Source: Trichlorobacter thiogenes
Lineage (GTDB): Bacteria; Desulfobacterota; Desulfuromonadia; Geobacterales; Pseudopelobacteraceae
DNA length: 64,000 nt
Assembly (NCBI RefSeq): GCF_900167465.1
Contig: NZ_FUWR01000007.1
Location: 1 to 64,000, forward strand
Direction: 5' to 3'
The translations under genes and the position numbers were made by a program. Below, in pieces: positions 7,561 to 16,930 of the stretch. Numbering within the stretch: the first letter of the stretch is position 1; every line of letters starts with the position of its first letter. Under the pieces are notes generated by a model, which worked only from the letters and a program-made list of their open reading frames with translations, made no database searches and was not told where the DNA came from.

Positions 7561-10500
7561 ATGACCAGTCGCGTTGTTATACCCGTTCTTTCCCTACTGT
7601 TGCTGGTCATCTTCTGTTCGCCCGGCTTTGCCGGTAAGAATGAGGCTGAAAACCTCTGGGAGGCGGGGAGTAAAGCTACTGAAACCAAGCGCTACCCGGA
7701 TGCGATCAGGCTGTTTGAACGTTCACTTGCTCTATGTGGTAATGATGTTGACTGTCGCTGGGCCAACCTGAACGGCCTGGGGGTGGTCTATGATGCCCTT
7801 GATCAGAATGAACGTGCGCGCAGCTATTACGAACAGACCCTGCAGCTGAGCCGTCAGCGTAATAATCCGGATGATCTGACCAGTGATCTGCTGAATCTGG
7901 GCGCGCTGTTGTACAAGGGGTTGGAGCAGCATCAGCGGGCCTTGCCGTTGCTGGAAGAATCACTGACCCTGGCACGCAGGTCAGGTAAGCAGGAAGATAT
8001 GGCGTTGCTGCTGTTTCATATCGGCACCGTCAAGACAACATTGGGGCGTTACCCTGAGGCGATCCGCGAGCTGCAGGAGTCGCTTGCCATCAACCGTCGT
8101 CTGAAAAACGATGCAGGGATTTCAAATGCTCTGGCAACCCTGGGCCAGGCCCATAATATGTCCGGCCAGTATAGCCAGGCTGTCGGATTTTATGATGAGG
8201 CGGTCGCTATCCAGCGTCGTGGCAAGCTGGATGAAGACCTTTGTTCAAGCCTAAACCGTAAAGGATTGAATGAGTTTGACCTGCGCAGGATTCCCAACGC
8301 CTTGACAACGTTTGATGAGGCATTGAGGCTTGCCAGACGCCTGGGGGATAAACGGCAGGAGGCGAATATCCTTAATAGCATCGGCGTGGTTCAAAAAAGT
8401 GCTGGACAGTATGAACAGGCTCGAAACTACTATCAGCAGACCTTGATCCTGGCCCGGCAGTTGGGGCGTAAAGGGATGCAGGCGGTGGCAAATAATAATA
8501 TTGGGGATGTCTATGCCGCCCTGGGCCAGCAGGACAGGGCGCTGTCTTTTTATCAGGAGTCATTACGGATTAATCGGGAGATCGGCGCCCGGCAGGATAT
8601 GGCGACCAATCTGAATAATATAGCCATGGTGTATTATCAAACCAAACGCTATGACGATGCAATCCGCTGGCATCAGCAGGCCCTTGAGCTGAAACGTAGT
8701 ATTGGCAACAAACTAGACATCGCCTTGGGCTTGAGTAACCTTGCTGCAGCCTATCTGTTTAAGGGGGATCTTGGCACAGCGGAACAGCTGCTGGATGAGC
8801 GCAGGCGTCTGCAGATCAGTACGAGCGGGGTCCACCTGCGACATCCCGGTCTGGTGGAGGTCTACCTGCAGACCGGTCGCTATGATCAGGCTCTGTCGCT
8901 CTTGCAACAGCAACCGCCAGCAACTCTGGCAGGAGAGCAAGTGGTGGCTGAGCATGAGATGCAGACCGGTCGGGCCTTGATGGGGCGTGGCGAGTATGCC
9001 GGGGCAAGCCGACATCTGCTGAAATCCTACCAGTTGTTGGAGGAGTTGCGTTCCGCAGTCGGCGAGCGTGGCTCATTCCTGACCGCAGGAGGTGGTGGTG
9101 GACGGTTTCGCACCTATCGTGCCCTGACTGCCAGCGTTGTAGAGCAGGCCTTGCGTGGTGAGTCGATTGTGCCGGAGCTGCGGAACTATGGCGGCAATAA
9201 TGCAGCTGCAGGCTTTTATTTTGCCGAGGCAAGCAAGGCCAGGACACTGATTGAGCGTGTGGCCGAGAGTGGGCGCAGTTCTGTGGCAGCGAGCGGTCTG
9301 CCGACTGCGCTGCGTGAAGAGGAACTGCAGCTCCGCCAGCAACTGGCTGCCCTGGATGCCGGTCGTGATCAGGCCGTGCGTGGCGGGGCAGCAGCTTATA
9401 GCCGGTATCAGCAGCAACGTCAGCCCCTGCGTCAGCAGCTTGATCGGTTGGCAACCCGCCTTCAGCGGGAGTATCCCCTGTATGCAGCCATCAACTACCC
9501 TCGTCCGATTGCGGCGGAACAGTTGCCATTGGCAGCCAATGAACTGCTGCTGGCCTATGCCCTGGGGGAGGATGCCAGCTACCTGTTTGTGGTCAGGAAA
9601 GGCGGTGTGCAACGGCTGGTGCGGATACCATTGAAGCGGACTGTGCTGGAAGAGAAGGTTAAGCGCTTTCTGGAACCGCTTACCAACCGCCATCAGCAGG
9701 ATTTTTCCCAACAGCAGGCTGCTGAATTGTACCGGCTGCTGTTGTCTGAAGCTCTGTCCGATGCACGCCCCACAGATCGGCTGATCATTGTGCCGGATGG
9801 TATCCTTGGTACCCTGCCGTTTGAGATCCTGGCTATGCCTGGCACTGCCTCCATCAAAGAGGCCAGCTATCTGGGGGATCGCTATGCGGTCTCCTACTAT
9901 CAGTCTGCCAGTCTGTTGGCGCTGAAACGGACCCTGCCGGCTGGGCAGCCGACCCGAACCCTGTTTGCCCTTGGAAATCCTGACTTTGGGACAACATCGG
10001 GAAGCCAGCAAGGCTTCCGTGGCCTATCAATAGTGCCGAAGCAGTACGGACAGCAAATCTTGTTTCCTTCTCTGCCTGAGACCGAGACCGAGGTGCGCAG
10101 GATTGCAGCCTTGCTGGGTACGGCGGTTCAACCGCCTGACATCCTGCTGGGACAGCAGGCCACAGAGGCGATGCTGAAACAATCGCCGCTGGGGGAGTAC
10201 CGTTACCTGCACTTTGCCACCCATGCCTCGCTACCGGGCATGATTCAGGAGGTGAATGAGCCGTTCATCCTGCTGAGCCAACGGGACAAGCGGAGCGGAA
10301 GCGATGGCTTCCTTACCCTGAGTGAGGTGCTTGATCTGAAGCTGAATGCTGAAATGGTGATGCTATCTGCCTGTGTGACTGGAGTAGGTAAAGAGGTGGA
10401 AGGAGAAGGTGTGGCCAATTTTGCCCGGGCCTTCCAGTCGGCCGGTGCGGGCAGTGTGGTGGTCAGCCTGTGGGAAGTGGCCTCGGAACCGGCGGTGGAG

Positions 10501-10638
10501 TATGTGGCGCTCTTTTACAGCTATCTCAAGCAGGGCAAGCCCCACGCTCAGGCACTGAAGCTGGCACGTGAGCAGATGCGCAAGAAGTATCCCAACCCGT
10601 TTTACTGGGGTGTGTTTGTGCTGCACGGAGAAGGGTAA
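7561..10638 (+). CDS. Exported TPR-CHAT protein (caspase-fold)
   Basis: A 1025-residue protein with a signal peptide (about 1-25). An array of ten or so tetratricopeptide repeats (about 25-450) has recurring ALSFYQESL, ARNYYQQTL and AIRWHQQAL helices. After a helical linker comes a C-terminal CHAT domain (about 700-1025). The CHAT dyad is visible: His888 in HFATHAS and Cys938 in LSACVTG. The last 60 residues contain the expected VVVSLWEVAS and PFYWGVFVLHG strands. The start at 7561 follows a perfect AGGAGG at 7548-7553, so an overlapping upstream start is rejected. CHAT proteins are related to separase and caspases. Here export suggests an envelope role; TPRs probably bind a partner. Substrate unknown. 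Confidence 0.88.
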   Translation: MTSRVVIPVLSLLLLVIFCSPGFAGKNEAENLWEAGSKATETKRYPDAIRLFERSLALCGNDVDCRWANLNGLGVVYDALDQNERARSYYEQTLQLSRQRNNPDDLTSDLLNLGALLYKGLEQHQRALPLLEESLTLARRSGKQEDMALLLFHIGTVKTTLGRYPEAIRELQESLAINRRLKNDAGISNALATLGQAHNMSGQYSQAVGFYDEAVAIQRRGKLDEDLCSSLNRKGLNEFDLRRIPNALTTFDEALRLARRLGDKRQEANILNSIGVVQKSAGQYEQARNYYQQTLILARQLGRKGMQAVANNNIGDVYAALGQQDRALSFYQESLRINREIGARQDMATNLNNIAMVYYQTKRYDDAIRWHQQALELKRSIGNKLDIALGLSNLAAAYLFKGDLGTAEQLLDERRRLQISTSGVHLRHPGLVEVYLQTGRYDQALSLLQQQPPATLAGEQVVAEHEMQTGRALMGRGEYAGASRHLLKSYQLLEELRSAVGERGSFLTAGGGGGRFRTYRALTASVVEQALRGESIVPELRNYGGNNAAAGFYFAEASKARTLIERVAESGRSSVAASGLPTALREEELQLRQQLAALDAGRDQAVRGGAAAYSRYQQQRQPLRQQLDRLATRLQREYPLYAAINYPRPIAAEQLPLAANELLLAYALGEDASYLFVVRKGGVQRLVRIPLKRTVLEEKVKRFLEPLTNRHQQDFSQQQAAELYRLLLSEALSDARPTDRLIIVPDGILGTLPFEILAMPGTASIKEASYLGDRYAVSYYQSASLLALKRTLPAGQPTRTLFALGNPDFGTTSGSQQGFRGLSIVPKQYGQQILFPSLPETETEVRRIAALLGTAVQPPDILLGQQATEAMLKQSPLGEYRYLHFATHASLPGMIQEVNEPFILLSQRDKRSGSDGFLTLSEVLDLKLNAEMVMLSACVTGVGKEVEGEGVANFARAFQSAGAGSVVVSLWEVASEPAVEYVALFYSYLKQGKPHAQALKLAREQMRKKYPNPFYWGVFVLHGEG

Positions 10639-10648
10639 GTCATTATGC

Positions 10649-11851
10649 TCAGGTTAAGCTGAGTACCTTTTTCATCTCCTTAATCAGCACATCAACCTCC
10701 ATCGGCTTGGGAACATAGCCGTCAAATCCTGAATTAAGTAGCTGTTTCTTTTCCTCCTGCAGGGCGTGGGCTGTCAGGGCGATAATCGGTATGTGCTTCT
10801 CTGCGTTGCCTTCTTCTTTCCTGATGGTTTCAGTTGCGGCAATGCCATTCAACAGTGGCATCTGGATATCCATCAGGATCAGATCAAAACTCTTTTCCCG
10901 CCAAAGCTGCAGCGCTTCTTTGCCATTGTTGGTACTGGTGACCTGATGTCCCATCCGCTCCAGGATGGTGACCGCAAACTTCTGGTTGATAGCGTTGTCT
11001 TCTGCCAGAAGGATCTGTAATGCCGGGCCTTCCCATTGTGAAGAGAGGGTGTCACGTTCTTCCTCTGCATCGAATGCAGCGGTTCTCCGTGCAACAATAA
11101 ACGGCAGGGCCAGATAAAAAGTGCTACCGGTCCCAACGGTGCTTTCGGCCCAGATTCTTCCGCCCATCAGTTCGACCAAGCGTCTGCTGATAGAAACTCC
11201 CAACCCTTTTGCACCCAGTGGCCTGTCTATAGTTTTTTTCTTCTGCTGGAACGGCTTAAAGAGTTTGGCCAGTTCTTCAGCGTCAATACCGGTACCGGTA
11301 TCGCTGATACTGAGTTGTAGCAGGACCTGGTCGTCATGTTGCTCCATTATGCCAACGGTAATTCGAACGGTTCCTTTGGCTGTGTACTTAATGGCATTGC
11401 CCAGCAGGTTGAGGATGACCTGTTTGGTGTGTAGCTGATCCCCCCTGAGGGAGTCTGGAACCGTGTGGGGGATGTCGATCAGCAGATCCAGGCCTTTGAG
11501 GTGAAGGTCTGAATGTTGGGTCTTGATGATGTTGTTGATGGTGCCGCGCAGACTAAAGTCAACCTCTTCCAGTTCAACCTGACCATCTTCAATCTTGGAG
11601 AAGTCAATAATATCGTTAATCAGATACATCAGGCTTTTGGCAGAGGTCTCAAGGCAATCAAGATACTCTTTTTGAGTGTTGTCCAGCGGTGTGGTGCGCA
11701 GAAGTTGAGCCATACCGATTACCCCGTTCATCGGGGTACGGATCTCGTGGCTCATGTTGGTTAAAAACTCGTTCCGTGCTACACGGGCCTGTTCTGACGA
11801 ACTGGTGGCCAGGCGTGCGGGTTTTTTGCTGTTTCTGCGGGCAGGCGCCAT
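10649..11851 (-). CDS. Hybrid sensor histidine kinase without a sensor domain
   Basis: A 400-residue soluble protein. The HisKA domain has His35 in NMSHEIRTP. The HATPase domain has the N-box GNAIKYTAKG (Asn152), DTGTGID and GAKGLGVSISRRL. A receiver domain (about 278-398) has phosphoacceptor Asp328 in LILMDIQMP. No transmembrane, PAS or GAF segment precedes the HisKA, so input must come from a partner, or the gene has lost its sensor. Starts at 11851 and 11896 are both possible. A start at 11959 is unlikely because it lies inside the lysC terminator. The gene converges on the TPR-CHAT gene with a 10-base gap. Its output partner is not in the window. Confidence 0.85.
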   Translation of the reverse strand: MAPARRNSKKPARLATSSSEQARVARNEFLTNMSHEIRTPMNGVIGMAQLLRTTPLDNTQKEYLDCLETSAKSLMYLINDIIDFSKIEDGQVELEEVDFSLRGTINNIIKTQHSDLHLKGLDLLIDIPHTVPDSLRGDQLHTKQVILNLLGNAIKYTAKGTVRITVGIMEQHDDQVLLQLSISDTGTGIDAEELAKLFKPFQQKKKTIDRPLGAKGLGVSISRRLVELMGGRIWAESTVGTGSTFYLALPFIVARRTAAFDAEEERDTLSSQWEGPALQILLAEDNAINQKFAVTILERMGHQVTSTNNGKEALQLWREKSFDLILMDIQMPLLNGIAATETIRKEEGNAEKHIPIIALTAHALQEEKKQLLNSGFDGYVPKPMEVDVLIKEMKKVLSLT

Positions 11852-11943
11852 AACAATATCCAATGTGGTACAAGTAGTGACTACGGTTTTAAGCATACCA
11901 TGCTCTACACCATAGGCAAGCGGTCTGAACGGAATTGCCTGAA

Positions 11944-11983
11944 AACAGAAAAGGGACACCGGTATGGTATCCCCTTTTCTGTT
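11944..11983 (-). terminator. Intrinsic terminator after lysC
   Basis: Perfect 12-bp arms (AACAGAAAAGGG at 11944-11955 and CCCTTTTCTGTT at 11972-11983) enclose a loop that can extend the stem further. On the minus strand the stem ends in a T-rich run. It closes the long minus-strand series ending with lysC. Confidence 0.8.
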
Positions 11984-12000
11984 ACGTCATATACGGCTGT

Positions 12001-13215
12001 TTATCCCTGCAGGCCGAACTCTTCGTGGAGAACCCGTACAGCCAGTTCGGTGTATTTCTCGTCAATCACCACAGAAACCTTGATTTCAGAGGTGGAGATC
12101 ATGCCGATGTTGATGTTGTTCTTGGCCAGCACAGCAAACATACGGGTGGCAACACCGGCATGGCTGCGCATACCCAGGCCGACGATGGAGATCTTGCTGA
12201 TGTTTTCATCAGCCTGAACCTCTTTAGCCTGAATCTCTTTGGCTGCTTCGTTGGTGATCAGCAGGGCCTGTTTCAGGTCGGCCTTGGTGACGGTGAAGGT
12301 GAAGTCGGTCAGGCCGTCATGGCTGACGTTTTGAACGATCATGTCGACTGAAATAGCCGCATCGGAAAGCGGGGTGAGCAATTTTGCTGCAATGCCGGGC
12401 TTGTCAGGCACTCCCAGTACGGCAATCTTGGCTTCATTCTTGTCGTACGCAACTCCGGAAACGAGAATCCCTTCCATATCCTTATCCTCCCTGGTAACCA
12501 TGGTACCGGTGTTTTCATTCAGGCTAGAGCGGACATGAATGTCCACATTAAATTTCTTGGCAAACTCAACCGAGCGGATCTGCAGCACCTTTGCACCAAG
12601 GCTGGCCAGTTCCAGCATCTCGTCGTAGGAGACCTTTTCCACCTTGCGGGCCTCTTTACAGACGTTGGGGTCAGTGGTGTAGACGCCGTCTACGTCGGTG
12701 TAGATCTCGCAGACATCAGCCTTGAGGGCAGCAGCAAGGGCAACGGCAGAGGTGTCTGAGCCGCCGCGACCAAGGGTGGTCAGGTTGCCGTCTTTGTCCA
12801 TACCCTGGAAGCCAGCCACCACCACAATGTTGCCAGCCTTCAGATCGGCACGCACCTTGGTGTCGTCAATGCTTTCAATCCGGGCCTTGGAAAAGGTGCT
12901 GTCGGTGATGATCGGTACCTGCCAGCCCATGTATGACTTGGCTTTGTACCCCAGGGATTTCAGGTACATTGACAACAGGCCGATGGTGACCTGCTCGCCG
13001 GTTGCAACCACCACGTCATACTCACGGTTGTCAGGGATATCCATCATCTCATTGGCCAGGGCCACCAGCTTGTTGGTCTCCCCTGACATGGCAGAAACAA
13101 CTACCACTACCTCGTTACCCGCCTCGTAGGTCTTGATGATCCGCTTGGCGACGTTCTTGATTCGGTCTGTGGTGCCGACCGAGGTCCCTCCATATTTCTG
13201 GACTACCAGTGCCAT
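12001..13215 (-). CDS. lysC: Aspartate kinase
   Basis: Phosphorylates aspartate, the first step toward lysine, threonine, methionine and diaminopimelate. At 404 residues it is the monofunctional type with two C-terminal ACT domains (about 265-404) that bind feedback inhibitors. The amino-acid-kinase signature KYGGTSVG begins at Lys7; GRGGSDTSAVALAAAL and TDVDGVYTTDP are also present. GGAG lies ahead of the ATG. It is the last gene of the minus-strand cluster, 42 bases after tsaE, with no lysine riboswitch visible in that short gap. Regulation is therefore likely by ACT-mediated feedback. Confidence 0.97.
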   Translation of the reverse strand: MALVVQKYGGTSVGTTDRIKNVAKRIIKTYEAGNEVVVVVSAMSGETNKLVALANEMMDIPDNREYDVVVATGEQVTIGLLSMYLKSLGYKAKSYMGWQVPIITDSTFSKARIESIDDTKVRADLKAGNIVVVAGFQGMDKDGNLTTLGRGGSDTSAVALAAALKADVCEIYTDVDGVYTTDPNVCKEARKVEKVSYDEMLELASLGAKVLQIRSVEFAKKFNVDIHVRSSLNENTGTMVTREDKDMEGILVSGVAYDKNEAKIAVLGVPDKPGIAAKLLTPLSDAAISVDMIVQNVSHDGLTDFTFTVTKADLKQALLITNEAAKEIQAKEVQADENISKISIVGLGMRSHAGVATRMFAVLAKNNINIGMISTSEIKVSVVIDEKYTELAVRVLHEEFGLQG

Positions 13216-13257
13216 ACTGTTACTCCTTCACAGAACAGATCAAAGATGAAAGGGCTA

Positions 13258-13788
13258 TTAAATATCAGAACAGTGTTCCTCAGACAAGGACTTTTTACAA
13301 AAATCACCAGTAGTGGCCAGCTGTTCAACCATTTTTATACCCCGACAGCCGTGGGGGGAAAAGGTGATGCAACGCCGGGTCTCATCAGAATATTCAAACA
13401 ACACCTCAAGACGGTCATCCGGCAGAATGGCTGCTATCCGTTCCGGCCATTCAATCAGGCAGACGGCATTTCCGGAAAGTTGTTCTTCAAACCCCAATTC
13501 CACGGCATCGTCACTGCCACGTAGACGATAACAGTCATAGTGCAGCACCGCTGGTTGCCCCGGATACTCGTTGAGGATGGCAAAGGTGGGGGAGGCCACC
13601 AGATCTTTACTGGCTGGGGCCAGTGTGGCAACTACGCCCCGCACGAAACAGGTCTTGCCGCCCCCCAGTTCGCCGGACAAGGTCACCACGTCACCTGGCT
13701 CAAGCAGCGTGCCCAGCCTGTTTCCCACCGCCTCGGTCTGTTCGGGAGAGTCGGTTTCAATGACCAGTGAGGTGACAGGATGGGTCAT
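13258..13788 (-). CDS. tsaE: tRNA threonylcarbamoyladenosine biosynthesis ATPase TsaE
   Basis: Small P-loop ATPase (176 residues) that works with TsaB, TsaC and TsaD in making the t6A37 modification of ANN-decoding tRNAs. Walker A GELGGGKT lies near residues 39-46, followed by FVRGV. SPTFAILNEYPG, HYDCYRL and EWPERIAAILP are family landmarks. It is slightly longer than usual at the C terminus (cysteine-containing tail after residue 145). It lies between the CBS-domain gene and lysC with short gaps, so it is probably co-transcribed. Confidence 0.93.
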   Translation of the reverse strand: MTHPVTSLVIETDSPEQTEAVGNRLGTLLEPGDVVTLSGELGGGKTCFVRGVVATLAPASKDLVASPTFAILNEYPGQPAVLHYDCYRLRGSDDAVELGFEEQLSGNAVCLIEWPERIAAILPDDRLEVLFEYSDETRRCITFSPHGCRGIKMVEQLATTGDFCKKSLSEEHCSDI

Positions 13789-13796
13789 GATTTTTC

Positions 13797-14246
13797 CTAC
13801 ACCAGCAGGGTACGGATGATGTCGATACGGGCTACAATCCCCACCAGCTTGCCGTTGTCCAGTACCGGTAAGGCATTGGTGTGGTGGGCGCTCATCAGGT
13901 CAGCCGCCTCACTAAGCGATGCGGTTGGTGCTATGGAGACCGCTTCCGGCTGATAGATATCGGCAACGGTTCTGCCCCCCATCTTCTTCAGCTCTTTTTC
14001 CAGGGTCTTTTCTGACTCAAGGTAGATTACCCAGTCAAACAGGCTGATTACTGTTGGCAGGTGTACGCTTTTGCTCTGCTCCACTAGATCGGATTCAGTC
14101 ACAATACCGAGCAGTGCCCCGGAGGCATCAACCACCGGTAATGAACTGATCCGGTGAGTGACAAACAGTTCGGCAAGGTCACGGATGGTGGTTTCAGTAC
14201 CTACGGTGAACAGTTCTTTGGTCATGATCTCGGCAACAGTTTTCAT
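13797..14246 (-). CDS. Tandem CBS-domain protein
   Basis: A 149-residue protein made only of two CBS domains (about 8-62 and 92-148), with GIVTESDL and GIVARIDII as the characteristic second halves. Such pairs form a Bateman module that binds adenine nucleotides and usually reports energy or nucleotide status to a partner. No catalytic domain is attached. It lies 15 bases after the nnr gene and 8 bases before tsaE, so it is co-expressed with nucleotide-repair and tRNA-modification genes. The partner and ligand are unknown. Confidence 0.88.
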   Translation of the reverse strand: MKTVAEIMTKELFTVGTETTIRDLAELFVTHRISSLPVVDASGALLGIVTESDLVEQSKSVHLPTVISLFDWVIYLESEKTLEKELKKMGGRTVADIYQPEAVSIAPTASLSEAADLMSAHHTNALPVLDNGKLVGIVARIDIIRTLLV

Positions 14247-14261
14247 GGGTCGCTCCTTGGA

Positions 14262-15836
14262 TTAAGCGGGTTGATGATAGTTTGCAGGAAGGTTCAGGAG
14301 CCGGTTTAATGCCAGCGGAATACGCTTTATGAGGTCAGTGGCGGTCATGCCTATTTCACCCTGTTCCATAGCCACCAGATCACCGGCCAGGCCATGGATG
14401 AAGACCCCCAGGCGGCAGGCGTTCCAGGTTGAGTAGCCTTGCCCCAGTAACGAGACAATGATGCCGGTCAGTACATCCCCCATGCCGCCGCTTGCCATGC
14501 CGGGGTTGCCACTGCCGTTAATGGCAGCCATGCCGTTTGGAGCGGCAATAATGGTACGGGCCCCTTTCAGAACCACATAGACCCCGTAGGTGCGGGCAAA
14601 TTCCTGGGCAACCGAGATCCTGATGGCGGCCACGTCAGGGATTGCTGAACCCAGCAGACGGGACATCTCGCCAGGGTGGGGGGTCAGGACGATGTTTTGT
14701 GAACGGCGACGATGCAGGATCGAGGTGTCTTCGGCCAGGGCGTTCAGGCCGTCGGCATCAATGACCATTGGAATGGATACGGTTTCAATCAGGGTCTGCA
14801 CCACAGTAACGCTGGCAGGGCGGCGATCAATGCCAGGGCCGATGGCAAGGGCATCCTTGCCGGATAAATGCTTTTCAAGGGCCACAAGGGAGTGAATGGT
14901 CAGGTGTCCACTACCGGCATCAGGTAGCGGCAAAGTCATCGCCTCGGTGGTCTTCATTTCAAGGATCTGATTGAGGCTTTCCGGTACTGCCAGGGTAACC
15001 AGTCCGGAGCCGGTCCGAACCGCGCTGTTTGCAGCCAGGGCTGCTGCTCCGGTCTTGCCGGTTGATCCGGCAATAATCAGGCAGTGGCCATAGGTCCCTT
15101 TGTGGGCCTGACGGTCACGTCGCTTGACCAGCGGGGCCATCAGTTTTTCATTCAGAAAGTCGTAGCCAACCGCTTCGTCCATCAGTAGTGGCGGGATACC
15201 GATATCCACAATAACCAGTCTGCCCACATGCTCGGCAGCGGGGTAGAGTACATGACCCAGTTTGGCCACTCCAAAGGTAACGGTCATGTTGGCATGCACG
15301 GTTTGGCCCAGAATCCGGCCGGTGGTGCCATGAATGCCGGTGGGAATATCTACGGCCACTACTTTGCCCGGCGCACTGTTAATCAATTCAACCGCTTCCA
15401 GATAGACCCCGGTCAGGTCGCTGCGCAGACCGGTTCCCAGCAGGGCATCCACCAACACGTCGGCCTGCTGGAGGTCGTCGGCATGTTTCTCCGTCAGCTC
15501 CCCTTCGCCGGGACAAAAACTTACGATCTCTTCCGGCAGCCGTACCAGGTTGGTCTCGGCATCACCACTGATGCTGTCCCGGTCAGCCAGCACAATGACC
15601 AGCACCTGCCACTCTTTTTCCAGCAGGTAGCGGGCAATCACATAACCGTCGCCGCCATTGTTACCTTTGCCGGAGAGAATCACGACCCGTTTACTCTTCC
15701 GGGTGCCATAGGCCGCCAGGATATGATCGGCACAGCCACGACCGGCCTGTTCCATCAGGTCGCGACTGGGGATCCCGAATTCTTTAATGGCGCGGCGATC
15801 AAGCTCCTGCATGGTATGGGCGGTAACGATCTTCAT
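14262..15836 (-). CDS. nnr: Bifunctional NAD(P)H-hydrate epimerase / ADP-dependent dehydratase
   Basis: Repairs hydrated NADH and NADPH. The N-terminal YjeF epimerase domain (about 1-215) converts R to S hydrates, with GKGNNGGDGYVIAR as the conserved loop. The C-terminal ribokinase-like dehydratase domain (about 230-515) uses ADP, with NPGMASGGMGDVLTG as the catalytic signature and LTPHPGEMSRL upstream. The 524-residue fused arrangement is usual in bacteria. The start overlaps the acpS stop by four bases, indicating translational coupling. Confidence 0.95.
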   Translation of the reverse strand: MKIVTAHTMQELDRRAIKEFGIPSRDLMEQAGRGCADHILAAYGTRKSKRVVILSGKGNNGGDGYVIARYLLEKEWQVLVIVLADRDSISGDAETNLVRLPEEIVSFCPGEGELTEKHADDLQQADVLVDALLGTGLRSDLTGVYLEAVELINSAPGKVVAVDIPTGIHGTTGRILGQTVHANMTVTFGVAKLGHVLYPAAEHVGRLVIVDIGIPPLLMDEAVGYDFLNEKLMAPLVKRRDRQAHKGTYGHCLIIAGSTGKTGAAALAANSAVRTGSGLVTLAVPESLNQILEMKTTEAMTLPLPDAGSGHLTIHSLVALEKHLSGKDALAIGPGIDRRPASVTVVQTLIETVSIPMVIDADGLNALAEDTSILHRRRSQNIVLTPHPGEMSRLLGSAIPDVAAIRISVAQEFARTYGVYVVLKGARTIIAAPNGMAAINGSGNPGMASGGMGDVLTGIIVSLLGQGYSTWNACRLGVFIHGLAGDLVAMEQGEIGMTATDLIKRIPLALNRLLNLPANYHQPA

Positions 15837-16213
15837 GGCGTCTCCAGTATAACCTGAGCAACCGCATGACCACCATCATGGGACAGTGACAGGTGTGCTG
15901 TTGCAGTACCACGTTCCAAAAACAGCTGAAGGGCGCGACCAGACAGTTTTAGGGATGGCTTGCCCAACAGATCATTGATTACTTCAATCTCGGTCCAGCA
16001 GATGCCATCACGCAGGCCGGTCCCCATCGCCTTGACAAACGCCTCTTTTGCGGCAAAACGGGCAGCCAGACAGGAGGCTGCCTGTTTCCTGGGGCGGCAG
16101 TACTCCTGTTCAGCAGGGGCAAAGAGCCGGTTCAGCAAGGCCTGGTTGCCTTCATTCAGAAAACGCTGAAAACGTGCGATTTCCACCGTGTCTATACCGA
16201 TGCCCAGGATCAT
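15833..16213 (-). CDS. acpS: Holo-[acyl-carrier-protein] synthase
   Basis: Transfers 4'-phosphopantetheine from CoA to the serine of apo-ACP. At 126 residues it is normal for the trimeric AcpS class. Key motifs are [12 protein letters not shown] at the N terminus, with the metal-binding Asp8, and [15 protein letters not shown] near residues 52-66. The start overlaps the pdxJ stop and its stop overlaps nnr, so the three genes form a tightly coupled run. The pdxJ-acpS order is common in bacteria. Confidence 0.95.
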   Translation of the reverse strand: MILGIGIDTVEIARFQRFLNEGNQALLNRLFAPAEQEYCRPRKQAASCLAARFAAKEAFVKAMGTGLRDGICWTEIEVINDLLGKPSLKLSGRALQLFLERGTATAHLSLSHDGGHAVAQVILETP

Positions 16214-16929
16214 GGCTGACGGATCAGTGCCACCATCTCACGCACAGCCCGGTCAAGGCCCACCAACATGGCGCGGGAGATAATGCTGTGGCCGATATTA
16301 AACTCTTCAATACCGGCTAGTCTGGTCAGGGGGATGATGTTGACGTAATTCAGCCCATGTCCGGCATGGACCGTTAATCCCAGTTCATTACCCAGTCTGA
16401 TCGCCTCACGGATCGCAGCCAGCTCATGGTGCCGGGACTGTTCATCACGGGCCTCGGCATACCGGCCGGTGTGGATCTCGATCGCATCAGCGCCGCTTTC
16501 CTTTGAGGCCCTGATCTGTTCTGCGGTTGGATCAACAAACAGGCTGACTACAATCCCTGCCTCGTGCAGCCTAGTGGTTGCCTTGGTGATGGCGGCCAGG
16601 TTGCCAAGCACATCCAGTCCGCCTTCGGTGGTCAGTTCCTGACGTTTTTCCGGTACCAGGGTACACTGTTCCGGCTTGATCCGGCAGGCGATCCCCACCA
16701 TCTCATCGGTGGCGGCCATTTCAAGGTTCAGCTTGGTTTTGACGGTCCTGCGCAGGATCTCAAGGTCACGATCCTGGATATGGCGGCGGTCTTCCCGCAG
16801 GTGGATCGTGATTCCTTCAGCACCGGCCAGCTCACCCATGGCTGCAGCGGTGACCGGGTCCGGTTCCGTGCCGCCCCGTGCCTGCCGTACCGTGGCGATA
16901 TGATCAACATTCAGGCCCAACTTTGCCAT
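16210..16929 (-). CDS. pdxJ: Pyridoxine 5'-phosphate synthase
   Basis: Condenses 1-deoxyxylulose 5-phosphate with 3-amino-1-hydroxyacetone phosphate to give pyridoxine 5'-phosphate, the ring-closing step of DXP-dependent vitamin B6 synthesis. The 239-residue TIM barrel has the diagnostic N terminus [17 protein letters not shown], then HLREDRRHI near residues 43-51 and VHAGHGLNY near the C terminus. One base separates it from the glmM stop. Confidence 0.97.
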   Translation of the reverse strand: MAKLGLNVDHIATVRQARGGTEPDPVTAAAMGELAGAEGITIHLREDRRHIQDRDLEILRRTVKTKLNLEMAATDEMVGIACRIKPEQCTLVPEKRQELTTEGGLDVLGNLAAITKATTRLHEAGIVVSLFVDPTAEQIRASKESGADAIEIHTGRYAEARDEQSRHHELAAIREAIRLGNELGLTVHAGHGLNYVNIIPLTRLAGIEEFNIGHSIISRAMLVGLDRAVREMVALIRQP

Positions 16930-16930
16930 G

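Noticed and set aside
9073-10011. Long minus-strand open frame opposite the TPR-CHAT gene
   Set aside because: The forward frame has clear domains and a perfect ribosome site; the reverse frame has low-complexity Gln/Arg composition typical of antisense shadows.
13216-13257. Lysine riboswitch ahead of lysC
   Set aside because: The gap to tsaE is only 42 bases, far too short for the roughly 170-base lysine riboswitch.
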